This document shows positions 1 to 5,626 of a stretch of DNA of 9,712 nucleotides, one piece after another. The notes beneath the pieces are model-generated. The model was not told the origin of the DNA. It ran no database searches and saw nothing but the letters and a program-made list of their open reading frames with translations. The stretch comes from Candidatus Methylomirabilota bacterium. GTDB taxonomy: Bacteria > Methylomirabilota > Methylomirabilia > Methylomirabilales > 2-02-FULL-66-22. The stretch is from NCBI GenBank assembly GCA_016209725.1, contig JACQVO010000286.1, forward strand, positions 1 through 9,712. Reading direction: 5' to 3'. Each line of letters opens with the position of its first letter. Within the stretch, counting starts at the first letter, position 1. The position numbers and the translations under genes are program-made.

Positions 1-11
1 CGCTTAACCAT
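1..11 (-). CDS. 5' end of a leftward gene leaving the window (partial)
   Basis: On the minus strand an ATG at 11-9 opens a frame reading Met-Val-Lys before the window ends. A near-perfect SD, AGGAGG at 25-20, precedes it by 8 nt, and an AT-rich promoter-like stretch lies about 110 nt further upstream. This combination is good evidence for a real translation start, but three codons say nothing about the product. The start codon lies inside an inverted repeat, described separately. Confidence 0.4.
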
Positions 12-80
12 CGGGGTTACCTCCTTTCGGCTTGGCCGTTATGCACTCCCAGCCAATCCTACCGGGGGCCCCCGATGGTT
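6..80 (-). promoter_or_regulatory. Inverted repeat enclosing the start codon of the leftward gene
   Basis: The segments 6-16 (AACCATCGGGG) and 70-80 (CCCCGATGGTT) are perfect 11-bp reverse complements. In the minus-strand transcript the 5' arm (80-70) could pair with the arm carrying the ATG, leaving the SD (25-20) in the 53-nt loop. A 12-bp palindrome (CGGGGGCCCCCG, 63-74) overlaps the upstream arm and could compete for pairing. This could be a translational control element in a leader of about 100 nt. It could also be a chance or repeat-derived palindrome; no ligand or family is recognised. Confidence 0.35.
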
Positions 81-119
81 TACCAGGCGATTTTCAGCCG
101 CTCAGCGCAAAATTCAGGT

Positions 120-147
120 ATTATACTTTTGCAGGCAGCCGCGTCGA
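120..147 (-). promoter_or_regulatory. Candidate sigma-70 promoter for the leftward gene
   Basis: The minus strand carries a consensus -10 TATAAT at 125-120. A 16-nt spacer separates it from TCGACG at 147-142, which matches TTGACA at four of six positions. Transcription would start near 113 and leave a leader of about 100 nt before the ATG at 11. The site lies at the very start of repeat copy A. Copy B has TTGTAC in place of the TATAAT block, so only copy A carries this -10. Confidence 0.35.
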
Positions 148-575
148 AAAATACGTACCAGGGGGAACCGCTCCTTCCACTGCAGTCCCGAGTGATTGGA
201 GACCCAAGCGCGTCAGGTTGTAAACTGAAGAGGGGTCCCGCCTTCACCTCCTCATCCCTTCCCTTCTGCGAGACCCTTTCGTGGCCTCTCGCCCCTCTCG
301 CCGGCGGATCCAATCCCCCCTGCGGGAAGGCACGCGGGCTTGGGTCAGGACAGCCGGGGTACTGAAGCGAGGTTCGGAATAGGAGGTCCAGGTGGCTCTC
401 TCGCGGCACGCTGGCCCGTGCGTGGCGATTGCCACGGATGCGTAATGGGACCGGAGCGCTTCTGCCGCGTCACGGTGCCCCCAGCGCGCCGAAACCCACG
501 GATTCCTCCGCCCCGTTCCGCTGACTCTCGCGGAATCCCCTTGGCAATCTCCTGCGGCTCGACTAGCATTCGGAA
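121..575. repeat. Diverged direct repeat, copy A (non-coding)
   Basis: Aligning by eye with 1847-2243 shows an ordered series of shared blocks: a TACTTTTGC start, GAGTGATTGG, GGGTCCCGCC, CACCTCCTCAT, GGATCCAATCCC, GGCACGCGGGCTTGG, AGGAGGTCCAG, CGCGGCACGCTGGCCCGTGCG and TTCCGCTGA, ending near CATTCG. Substitutions and many indels separate the copies, and copy A carries about 55 extra bases near 440-500. The indels are not multiples of three and reading frames are not kept throughout, so I see an old duplicated non-coding segment rather than a gene. No transposase or clear terminal inverted repeats accompany it. Confidence 0.75.
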
Positions 576-1020
576 ACCCGCACCTCGGCTTTGGCGACCG
601 ACTCTAGGAGGCAGGCCGCGCACGGTGGTCCAGGCTCAAGACCCCTACTGTCGAGTCGTCCTGACCAAGATGGGCCAGTCCGGTGCCGCGGTCGCGGGGT
701 TCCTCGGAGTGATCAGGTCTTTGGTGAATCGGCCGGCCGTACTCCCCGGACCATCCGACCCGGAGAAGGTCCTAAACAATGCACTATAGAACCTGCCCCA
801 TTATAGGCGACGCCGATGGTGCCCAGTGGCTCCGTTCTTTGTGAATGGAGAGGGGCCAAGACGACTTCACCCCGTATACAGCCGATGCGGGGACATGGCC
901 TTTTCCCTTGACACAGAAGTCGAAGGAAGGGATGCTCAATCGAGGTAGTGAGGCTTCAGCGCGGTGCTGTACCGAGGGCTTTGGGTTGCTCTCTCATGGG
1001 TGCCACCAAGGATCAGTCTC
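576..1020. other. Gene-free stretch upstream of the DUF433/DUF5615 pair
   Basis: No recognisable protein, tRNA or other RNA gene is visible on either strand. The open frames here are short, lack credible SDs and resemble no family. The only support for a function is the promoter-like site at 908-936, which would serve the TA operon that starts at 1021. Confidence 0.5.
908..936 (+). promoter_or_regulatory. Candidate promoter of the DUF433/DUF5615 operon
   Basis: A consensus -35 TTGACA at 908-913 is followed after 17 nt by GATGCT at 931-936, which matches TATAAT at only three of six positions. The predicted transcript would start about 80 nt before the ATG at 1021. The perfect -35 and exact spacing support it; the weak -10 does not. 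Confidence 0.3.
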
Positions 1021-1413
1021 ATGGGTTCAGTAGTCGGGCAGGAGTATATCGCCAAGGATCCTGAACGCCGGGGGGGACGCGCCATAATCGCTGGCACAAA
1101 CTTCCCCGTGAGTTCAGTGGCGAACTATGTCCTGCGGCATGGTCTGATCCCGGAGGAGCTCGTGCGTCGGTTCCCGCACCTCACCTTGGCGCAGGTGCAC
1201 GCCGCGCTGGCGTACTACTACGACCATCGCGAGGAGATCGATGCCGAGATTGCTGCGGTTATGTCCGAGGATGCCATTGGGCGCGCAGTCGGGCATGTCG
1301 GGGCCGTGCAACTGCGGTATGACTCTCAAGCTGACGGGTTCGTCGTGATCCATCCGGAACCCCGACAGGTGAGACCGCCGGTCGGCGATGCGCCAGATCC
1401 GGCTGTATCTTGA
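1021..1413 (+). CDS. DUF433 family antitoxin (VapB-like)
   Basis: This 130-residue protein matches the DUF433 pattern: a short N-terminal strand ending in a DP (YIAKDP, 9-14), a Gly-rich turn and the family signature 'GG+A-I-GT-(F/R)PV' at 18-30 (GGRAIIAGTNFPVSSV). An amphipathic helix with EELVRRFPHLTLAQVHAALAYYYDH (46-69) follows. DUF433 proteins act as antitoxins that neutralise PIN-like DUF5615 toxins and repress their own operon. The ATG at 1021 is chosen because AAGGA lies 8 nt upstream, and the family similarity begins just after it; the frame stays open further upstream without an SD. The tail (about 80-130) is longer than in many relatives and may be the toxin-contacting part. The gene overlaps the downstream toxin gene by 26 nt, so the two are almost certainly translationally coupled. 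Confidence 0.85.
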   Translation: MGSVVGQEYIAKDPERRGGRAIIAGTNFPVSSVANYVLRHGLIPEELVRRFPHLTLAQVHAALAYYYDHREEIDAEIAAVMSEDAIGRAVGHVGAVQLRYDSQADGFVVIHPEPRQVRPPVGDAPDPAVS

Positions 1414-1732
1414 TGAGGATGTGGACCCCCAGCTCGCCGAGGACTTGCGGCGTCGGGGGTTCGACGTCGAGGCTCCCGCCGAGTTGGGCCGCCTGGGGGA
1501 AAAGGATCGAGACCAGCTCGACTATGCACAGCGGACGGCTCGGGCGATCCTGACACACAATCGCGATGATTTCCTGAAGCTTGCCCAGAGGTTCGCCCTA
1601 GAGAATCTGTCTCATCCTGGCATCCTATACATCCCTCAACTCGCCTACCGCCACCTGCTCCGTCGAGTTTCTGCGTTCTTGTCGGCAACCGAGGGTGATC
1701 AAGTCGAGAACCTCTTTACCTGGATTCCGTAG
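1388..1732 (+). CDS. DUF5615 PIN-like toxin (putative ribonuclease)
   Basis: This 114-residue protein has the hallmarks of the DUF5615/Mut7-C-like PIN group. The first strand ends in an acidic cluster LDEDVDP (8-14), then comes LAEDLRRRGFDVEAP (16-30), and then the central ARAILTHNRDDFLKLA signature (51-66), whose D60-D61-F62 corresponds to the second acidic site. The C-terminal half carries HPGILYIPQ. PIN-fold toxins cleave RNA with a metal ion held by such acidic residues, which indicates an endoribonuclease toxin. It overlaps the DUF433 antitoxin gene upstream by 26 nt in the usual antitoxin-first order. The length is typical and the predicted catalytic acids are present, so the toxin looks intact. 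The RNA target cannot be read from the sequence. Confidence 0.85.
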   Translation: MRQIRLYLDEDVDPQLAEDLRRRGFDVEAPAELGRLGEKDRDQLDYAQRTARAILTHNRDDFLKLAQRFALENLSHPGILYIPQLAYRHLLRRVSAFLSATEGDQVENLFTWIP

Positions 1733-1846
1733 TTGCGTACGGCACAGGATGGCGCTTTCATCACTCACCAAGCCCACCGGCTCTCCGACGCTGTCCTAGT
1801 TGAGCATATGAGGCGGGACGTTCTAATGCGGGACGATGGATACTTG

Positions 1847-2243
1847 TTGTACTTTTGCTACCAGCCGTGTCGATGGAAACGTTTCAGGGGTGCTCCACTT
1901 CTTCCACTCGACTGCCGAGTGATTGGGTGCCCAAGCGTGTCAGGATGTAAACCGAAGAAGGGTCCCGCCAACACCTCCTCATTTTTCCCCTCCTCGCGCG
2001 ACCCTGTCCTAGCCCCCCGACCCTCTCCCAGCCGGATCCAATCCCTCCCCTGCGGGAGGGCACGCGGGCTTGGGGACAAGACAGACGGAGGTTCCGAAGC
2101 GACGCTCGGAACAGGAGGTCCAGTGGCTCTCCCGCGGCACGCTGGCCCGTGCGCGGCGAATGTCACTGATTCGTCGTCCCGTTCTCCCGGCTTCCGCTGA
2201 GCACCCCTGGCAACCTCCTGCCCTTGGGCTGGCATTCGCAGAA
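1847..2243. repeat. Diverged direct repeat, copy B (non-coding)
   Basis: This is the second copy of the repeat at 121-575, in the same orientation and about 55 bases shorter through a central deletion. Inside it CCCTCCC (2043-2049) and GGGAGGG (2054-2060) form a perfect 7-bp hairpin with a CTGC loop. The matching spot in copy A keeps only the inner three G-C pairs, so the stem is not protected by compensating changes. On the minus strand the two copies also share about 35 codons of similar translation (AGP-F-L-PD-LG-PITR--SGRSG), but frameshifting indels break this elsewhere. The copy ends about 70 bases before the ribbon-helix-helix gene, just ahead of that gene's promoter. The short stretch 1733-1846 before it shows nothing recognisable. 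Confidence 0.75.
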
Positions 2244-2248
2244 GGCTC

Positions 2249-2301
2249 TTGGATCGAATCCGCGGATGTGTATAATCATAGCTACGATGATGGCTATGAT
2301 T
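2249..2301 (+). promoter_or_regulatory. Promoter and palindromic operator of the RHH antitoxin gene
   Basis: A perfect -10 TATAAT lies at 2271-2276, with a weak TTGGAT -35 at 2249-2254 (16-nt spacer). Overlapping the -10 is a perfect 9-bp inverted repeat: AATCATAGC (2274-2282) and GCTATGATT (2293-2301), separated by 10 nt. The right arm ends just before the SD. Ribbon-helix-helix antitoxins bind paired inverted half-sites over their own promoters, so this is very probably the autoregulatory operator. In the RNA the same repeat could also form a hairpin next to the SD. Confidence 0.6.
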
Positions 2302-2313
2302 GGAGGTGGCCCC

Positions 2314-2508
2314 ATGCGGACGGTGCAGTTGACCCTGGACGAAGAGCTGGTTACTGCGGTGGACAAGGTGGCTGCGAAGCTCGGAACGACGCGCTCGGGC
2401 TTCACGCGCGACGCCTTGCGCGCCGCTTTGACCCGCTGGAGAGAGCAGGCCCTGGAGCGTAAGCACCGCGAGGGCTATCTGCGGAGGCCCCCAAAGCACA
2501 CGGAGTAA
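2314..2508 (+). CDS. Short ribbon-helix-helix (MazE/CopG-like) antitoxin, probably C-terminally truncated
   Basis: The 64-residue product starts with the RHH strand MRTVQLTLDEELV (1-13). It continues through the helix AVDKVAAKLGTT and the second helix RSGFTRDALRAALTRW (27-42), then a charged linker ending in HREGYLRRP (51-59). This matches RHH antitoxins normally paired with MazF-type mRNA interferases. In those relatives, as I recall them, the linker runs on into a toxin-binding tail with a GEF-x-x-WE-x-EQ-WG motif. Here the protein stops a few residues after 'RRP', and no MazF-like frame follows. The start is the ATG at 2314, with GGAGG 7 nt upstream; ATGs further upstream lie inside the operator. 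DNA binding and autorepression may survive without toxin neutralisation. It could instead be a stand-alone regulator. Confidence 0.7.
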   Translation: MRTVQLTLDEELVTAVDKVAAKLGTTRSGFTRDALRAALTRWREQALERKHREGYLRRPPKHTE

Positions 2509-2568
2509 TGCGGGACGTTGTTTCTGAAATTGACTTATTTTGCACTGCGGGGCTCACCTCTCACTGCA

Positions 2569-2623
2569 GGCTTTTCGGAAGGCACGGGTGATGTCCCCGG
2601 GACCCTGCACCCCGTGAAAAGCC
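2569..2623. other. Nested hairpin element of unknown function
   Basis: GGCTTTT (2569-2575) pairs with AAAAGCC (2617-2623). After a bulge of seven bases, CACGGG (2583-2588) pairs with CCCGTG (2611-2616). The apex holds GTCCC-C-GGGAC (2593-2603), also self-complementary. The whole 55-nt unit could fold on either strand. It sits about 60 nt after the RHH stop and could be a terminator-like or small RNA structure, but neither side has a clear T-run, so a canonical intrinsic terminator is doubtful. Confidence 0.4.
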
Positions 2624-2769
2624 ACGGCGGGAGCAAGTAAACGAGCCTGCAGAACGGCGCTGGCCAGATTGCCGGACGAGGCTGGCGTATCGGCGCGGTA
2701 CCGGGTGCGGGCTCGCGCGCGCCGAAGCGGCCCACCCCCTCGCCGTGTCCGCCGCGCCGATCACTAAAG

Positions 2770-2787
2770 CTCCCGCGGAAGCGGGGG
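2770..2787 (-). terminator. Weak terminator-like hairpin
   Basis: CTCCCGC (2770-2776) pairs with GCGGGGG (2781-2787) around a GGAA loop, seven pairs including one G-U. On the minus strand the stem is followed by AGCTTTAG, a poor T-run. No gene reading leftward into it is recognised, so a terminator role is speculative. Confidence 0.15.
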
Positions 2788-3096
2788 ACTCGTGGATGTC
2801 CAGGTAGGTCATCCCGGGCCCGATCCGCCGAAGGGTCAGGTCACCCGGCTTTCCCTGCGGTGCCCCCCGGACCTCCCATCGCAATTCCCTTCCCCCGGGT
2901 CCCCGGTTCGCATACAATCCCCCAAGCCCCCGGACCAACTGTTCAGTTCAACCTGGTTGACCCGGCGAGCCCGCACACGGGTCACAGGCTTGTTCTAAGA
3001 GAGGCCCGCCGGACAAGAGCTCATTCGTTAGCCTCGAAGCCTCTGACGTGATATGGTCGATCCGGCGGGAGCCTGTGCTACCCTGAAGGCCATGGG

Positions 3097-3384
3097 ATGA
3101 CGATCAGGTTCGAGTGGAACCCAAAGAAGGCGGCGCAAAATGTTGCAGATCATGGGGTGTCCTTCGAGGAAGCATCCTCTGTATTCGCCGACCCATTGGC
3201 GCGGATTTTCGACGATGAGGACCACTCCAATGACGAGCAGCGAGAGATAATCATCGGACACTCGATCCGAGACCGCTTGCTCATTGTCTCCTTCACCGAG
3301 CGATACGGCGCTGTGAGAATCATCAGCGCCAGGAAGGCTACCAGAAATGAGCGCAAAGATTACGAAGAAAATGTCTCGCTCTAG
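3097..3384 (+). CDS. brnT: BrnT family toxin (type II TA ribonuclease)
   Basis: The 95-residue protein follows the BrnT pattern throughout. It has FEWNPKKAAQNVADHGVSFEEA (5-26), VFADPLA (29-35), the acidic D-x-HS segment (42-44) with E47 and R49, the strand IIIGHSIRDRLLIVSFTER (51-69) and the C-terminal RIISARKATRNERKDYE (74-90). BrnT toxins adopt a RelE-like fold and act as ribonucleases that stop translation. BrnA antitoxins neutralise them, and the complex represses its own promoter. The ATG at 3097 has GAAGG about 8 nt upstream. Length and motifs are normal for the family, so it looks intact. The toxin-first order and 38-nt overlap with the following antitoxin gene are typical of brnTA operons. 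Confidence 0.92.
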   Translation: MTIRFEWNPKKAAQNVADHGVSFEEASSVFADPLARIFDDEDHSNDEQREIIIGHSIRDRLLIVSFTERYGAVRIISARKATRNERKDYEENVSL

Positions 3385-3610
3385 TCCCCCTGGCCGGACG
3401 GCAGATGAGTTGCGCCGGGAGTACCGATTCGACTACAGGAAGGCACGCCCGAACCGCTTCGCGAGGCTGCTGAAGGGACGAACTGTGGTGGTAGTGCTCG
3501 ACCCGGATGTGGCGTCCGTCTTCCAGTCGTCGGAGTCGGTTAATTCCCTGCTTCGCTCTGTCATTGCGGCGCTTCCAACGGACGCTCGGGCTTGGCGACC
3601 ACGCGGCTAA
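3347..3610 (+). CDS. brnA: BrnA-like antitoxin for the upstream BrnT
   Basis: This 87-residue protein begins with a basic, flexible N-terminus. It then has ELRREYRFDYRKARPNRFA (21-39), which resembles the toxin-wrapping segment of BrnT-linked antitoxins. A C-terminal ribbon-helix-helix-like part follows: strand TVVVVLDPDVASVF (45-58) and helix SSESVNSLLRSVIAAL (61-76). The likely role is to block BrnT and bind the operon's operator. The start overlaps brnT by 38 nt, with GGAAGG about 10 nt upstream inside brnT; an alternative ATG at 3371 has a poorer SD. It differs from the better-known Brucella-type BrnA, whose RHH is more canonical, so the family name rests on the pairing as well as on the sequence. 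Confidence 0.8.
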   Translation: MSAKITKKMSRSSPPGRTADELRREYRFDYRKARPNRFARLLKGRTVVVVLDPDVASVFQSSESVNSLLRSVIAALPTDARAWRPRG

Positions 3611-4067
3611 CAGGCTCCTGCAACGGGCGGCGAAGAGGGCCGCCGCTGAGCGGCAACGATAGACGTTCAACGACCCATGCCGGCTGCCTTGGCAAGGGCG
3701 ATCGTTTGTGGGCGCAGGAGTCTCCCTGCCAAGCTTTAGCCGTCTCGCGCCCTTGTCAAGGACGTGAAGTGCCGGGACGGGACCTGGCTCCTCTCCTTCC
3801 GTCCTCCCAGAACATTCCCTCTTGAAGCGCTCCCTTCCAAATTGAAAGGGCCGGGAAACCCCGCGTAGAGGCGGCACTTGCGGCCTCCTCTTCCATTCTG
3901 AAATCCCCTCCCAGGCTTCACGCTGGGGCGTCTTCACCCCATACGGCTCCCGTAACCTCCGAAAGGACCAACGCTTCCCGCCGATTCCGGCACCCCGCCG
4001 GCTATCTGGAACGGGTCTTGCCCTACGCATGGTCGGGAGCCCACGGTTCACTGGAGTGAGATGCCGT
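3611..4067. other. Gene-free stretch between brnA and the cytochrome operon
   Basis: I see no credible gene on the plus strand. The long minus-strand open frame across here (about 4111-3338) runs over the coding strand of brnA and the start of the receiver gene, lacks an SD and looks like a GC-rich shadow. The stretch contains the inverted repeat at 3687-3761 and an imperfect 19-nt palindrome at 3832-3850 (CCCTT to AAGGG with one mismatch). The operon promoter should lie in this gap, but I cannot place a convincing -35/-10 pair. Confidence 0.45.
3687..3761. other. Long inverted repeat / possible structured RNA
   Basis: The arms 3687-3700 (CCTTGGCAAGGGCG) and 3748-3761 (CGCCCTTGTCAAGG) pair over 14 positions with a single G-U. 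Inside the 47-nt loop GCAGG and CCTGC flank AGTCTC. TGCCAAG (3727-3733) can alternatively pair with CTTGGCA (3688-3694), so two exclusive folds are possible, as in attenuators. No T-run follows either arm and no known riboswitch family is recognised. Confidence 0.35.
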
Positions 4068-4478
4068 ATGGCCCTCGATCCGAGACAGCACCTCCTCGAA
4101 GATACCCGCATCCTGGTCGTGGACGACCTGTCCGAGCGCCGTGGCCGGACCGTGGAATACTTCCGGAAGCGGGGCTATGAGGCCCTCGCCGCCCGCAGCG
4201 GGGTGGAAGCCATCGCCCACATCATTCAACACCGCGTGGACGTCATCATCATTCAGGGACCGCTGCCCGGTCTGTCCAGTTACGACACGATCCCCATCCT
4301 GAAGAAGATCCACCCGAACCTCCGCGTCCTCTTGACTCTCCCCGAGGATGCGGAGCCGGAGCCGCGCCCGACAGAGCATACCGACTTCATCCACTGCTTC
4401 CTCGAGCCGATCCGGCTGGAGGAGTTGGAACGGGCGATCCGGATGCCCGGAGCCGCCCCGAGGGCAGCCAGCCCATAG
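4068..4478 (+). CDS. Degenerate response-regulator receiver domain protein
   Basis: This 136-residue stand-alone receiver (CheY-like) protein has no output domain. The first strand and acidic pair are present (ILVVDD, 15-20), and the alpha/beta alternation continues through GYEALAARSGVEAIAHI (37-52). At the strand-3 site the sequence is DVIIIQGPLPG (58-68), placing Gln63 where the phospho-accepting Asp belongs. At strand 5 FLEP (111-114) puts Glu where the invariant Lys of the K-P pair is expected. Thr90 is kept. Standard phosphorylation is therefore unlikely; a pseudo-receiver used for protein contacts is more probable. The ATG at 4068 has GGAG 11 nt upstream, while the earlier ATG at 4029 has no SD. 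The stop lies 8 nt before the cytochrome gene, whose SD touches it, so it looks like the first gene of that operon. Confidence 0.75.
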   Translation: MALDPRQHLLEDTRILVVDDLSERRGRTVEYFRKRGYEALAARSGVEAIAHIIQHRVDVIIIQGPLPGLSSYDTIPILKKIHPNLRVLLTLPEDAEPEPRPTEHTDFIHCFLEPIRLEELERAIRMPGAAPRAASP

Positions 4479-4486
4479 GAGGGGCC

Positions 4487-5626
4487 GTGGCCAGACGTCT
4501 CGCGTGGGGGATGCTTGGCGTCCTGATCATCCTGGGGACCGCGGTCGCGCACGCGGCGGAGAAACCGCGGCTGAATCCTTCGGGCTTCACGCCAAGCCAG
4601 GTCTGCGGCACCTGCCATCAGGACATCTACGCCATGTGGAAGGACTCCAAGCATGCCCGTGCCTTCGAGAACCCCATCTTCGCCGCGGCCTACCGCGAGG
4701 TCCGGCGCGAGGGAGGCAGCGCCAAGGAGCTCTGCCTGCGCTGCCACGCCCCTATCGCCGGCATCACGGGGGACCTGGAGGCCCGGCAGGCAGTCACCCG
4801 CGAGGGCGTGGGGTGCGACTTCTGCCACTCCGTGACCGGCGTGGCGATCCGGGACACCGGGTCTCCCTTCGACGTGGAGGTGGGCGCGACCAAGCGCGGG
4901 GCCAAGGTCGGAGCCACCTCGCCAGCCCACGCCGTGCAGCCCTCGATCCTGCACAAGAGCTCGCGTCTCTGCGGCGGCTGCCACGAGTTCCGCAACGACG
5001 AGGGGGTCGCGGTGATCAGCACCTTCTCCGAATGGCGGGCCTCCTCCTACCCGTCCGAGCTGCGGGCCTGTCAGGACTGCCACTTCGTTCCCGTGAGCGG
5101 CCGCATCGCCGTCCAGCGACAGGGTGCGCTGGGCGCGACCATCCCCGATCACCGCCTCCAGCGAAGCCAGGAGCAGCTTCGCGAGGCGGTGAAACTGGAT
5201 CTGGTGCGGACGACACGGAATGCGGGTCGCCTCGAGGTGGTGCTGGCCGTCCGCAATATCGGGTCGGGGCACGCGGTGCCGACGGGGCACCCCTCCCGAC
5301 GCCTGCTCCTCAAGGTGGAAGCCCGCTCCGCCGGAAGCGGCGCCCTCCTCGGGGACGCCACCCAGACCTATGAGAAGGTGATCCTGGGCGGGAGCGGAAA
5401 GGCGCTGCTCCGCGACGTCGAGCTTTTCCTGCGGGGCCGGGAGGTCCGGGACACCCGGATCACTCCCGGCCAGGCGCGTAGCGAGACGTTTGCCTTCCCG
5501 GTCCCGTCGGGCGAGGCCGTCCGGGTGCACGCCGAACTGGAATATCTCTACCGGTCCCATGTTCTGGCCGGAAACGAGTGGCGCGTCCAGGTGGCCCGGC
5601 ACGACAGCCTGATCCCGGGCAACTGA
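4487..5626 (+). CDS. Secreted pentaheme cytochrome c (cytochrome c554-like)
   Basis: The 379-residue protein starts at a GTG behind the SD AGGAGG (4478-4483). An N-terminal Sec signal peptide (basic MARR, hydrophobic 8-20, probable cleavage after AHA at 21-23) directs it to the periplasm. Five CxxCH heme-binding motifs lie at residues 40, 83, 110, 162 and 195. The first is in a cytochrome c554-type context (VCGTCHQDIYAMWKDSKHARAF). The rest (about 205-379) has no heme motif and looks like a beta-rich domain. It contains NIGSGHAVPTGHPSRR, a GH-x-x-PTG motif shared with other multiheme cytochromes, whose His may serve as an axial ligand. There is no CxxCK motif, so it is not NrfA-type nitrite reductase. 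The likely role is electron transfer, or a reductase/oxidase of unknown substrate, working with the next three genes. Confidence 0.85.
   Translation: MARRLAWGMLGVLIILGTAVAHAAEKPRLNPSGFTPSQVCGTCHQDIYAMWKDSKHARAFENPIFAAAYREVRREGGSAKELCLRCHAPIAGITGDLEARQAVTREGVGCDFCHSVTGVAIRDTGSPFDVEVGATKRGAKVGATSPAHAVQPSILHKSSRLCGGCHEFRNDEGVAVISTFSEWRASSYPSELRACQDCHFVPVSGRIAVQRQGALGATIPDHRLQRSQEQLREAVKLDLVRTTRNAGRLEVVLAVRNIGSGHAVPTGHPSRRLLLKVEARSAGSGALLGDATQTYEKVILGGSGKALLRDVELFLRGREVRDTRITPGQARSETFAFPVPSGEAVRVHAELEYLYRSHVLAGNEWRVQVARHDSLIPGN

Larger units (their letters stand above)
2509..3096. other. Gene-free stretch between the RHH gene and brnT
   Basis: I find no credible coding region, tRNA or known RNA here. 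A minus-strand open frame across 2561-2938 has no SD, no family resemblance and a composition expected of GC-rich non-coding DNA. Visible structures are a nested hairpin (2569-2623), a small stable hairpin (2770-2787) and a 9-bp inverted repeat: CCCGCCGGA at 3005-3013 and TCCGGCGGG at 3061-3069, which encloses the region just before the brnT SD. The expected MazF-type toxin gene is absent. Confidence 0.5.

Noticed and set aside
1858..2499. Minus-strand open frame across repeat copy B, sharing about 35 similar codons with the matching frame of copy A
   Set aside because: Indels shift the frame between the copies outside that stretch, there is no SD, and the frame also runs over the RHH gene; the similarity is explained by the DNA repeat.
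1824..2517. 12-bp exact match TAATGCGGGACG after the DUF5615 gene (1824-1835) and at the RHH stop (2506-2517)
   Set aside because: A few 12-mer matches are expected by chance in a window of this size and composition, and the flanks do not extend the match.
3611..4067. Possible integron attC site between TA genes
   Set aside because: I looked for the GTTRRRY/RYYYAAC core pairs with L/R boxes and found none; the arms at 3687-3761 do not have that architecture.
3338..4111. 257-codon open frame on the minus strand
   Set aside because: It lies opposite brnA, the end of brnT and the start of the receiver gene, has no SD and no recognisable domain, and its length is expected of stop-poor GC-rich DNA.
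4487..5626. NrfA-type nitrite reductase, suggested by a pentaheme followed by NrfC/NrfD-like genes
   Set aside because: All five motifs are CxxCH; the CxxCK active-site heme and the NrfA fold signatures are missing.
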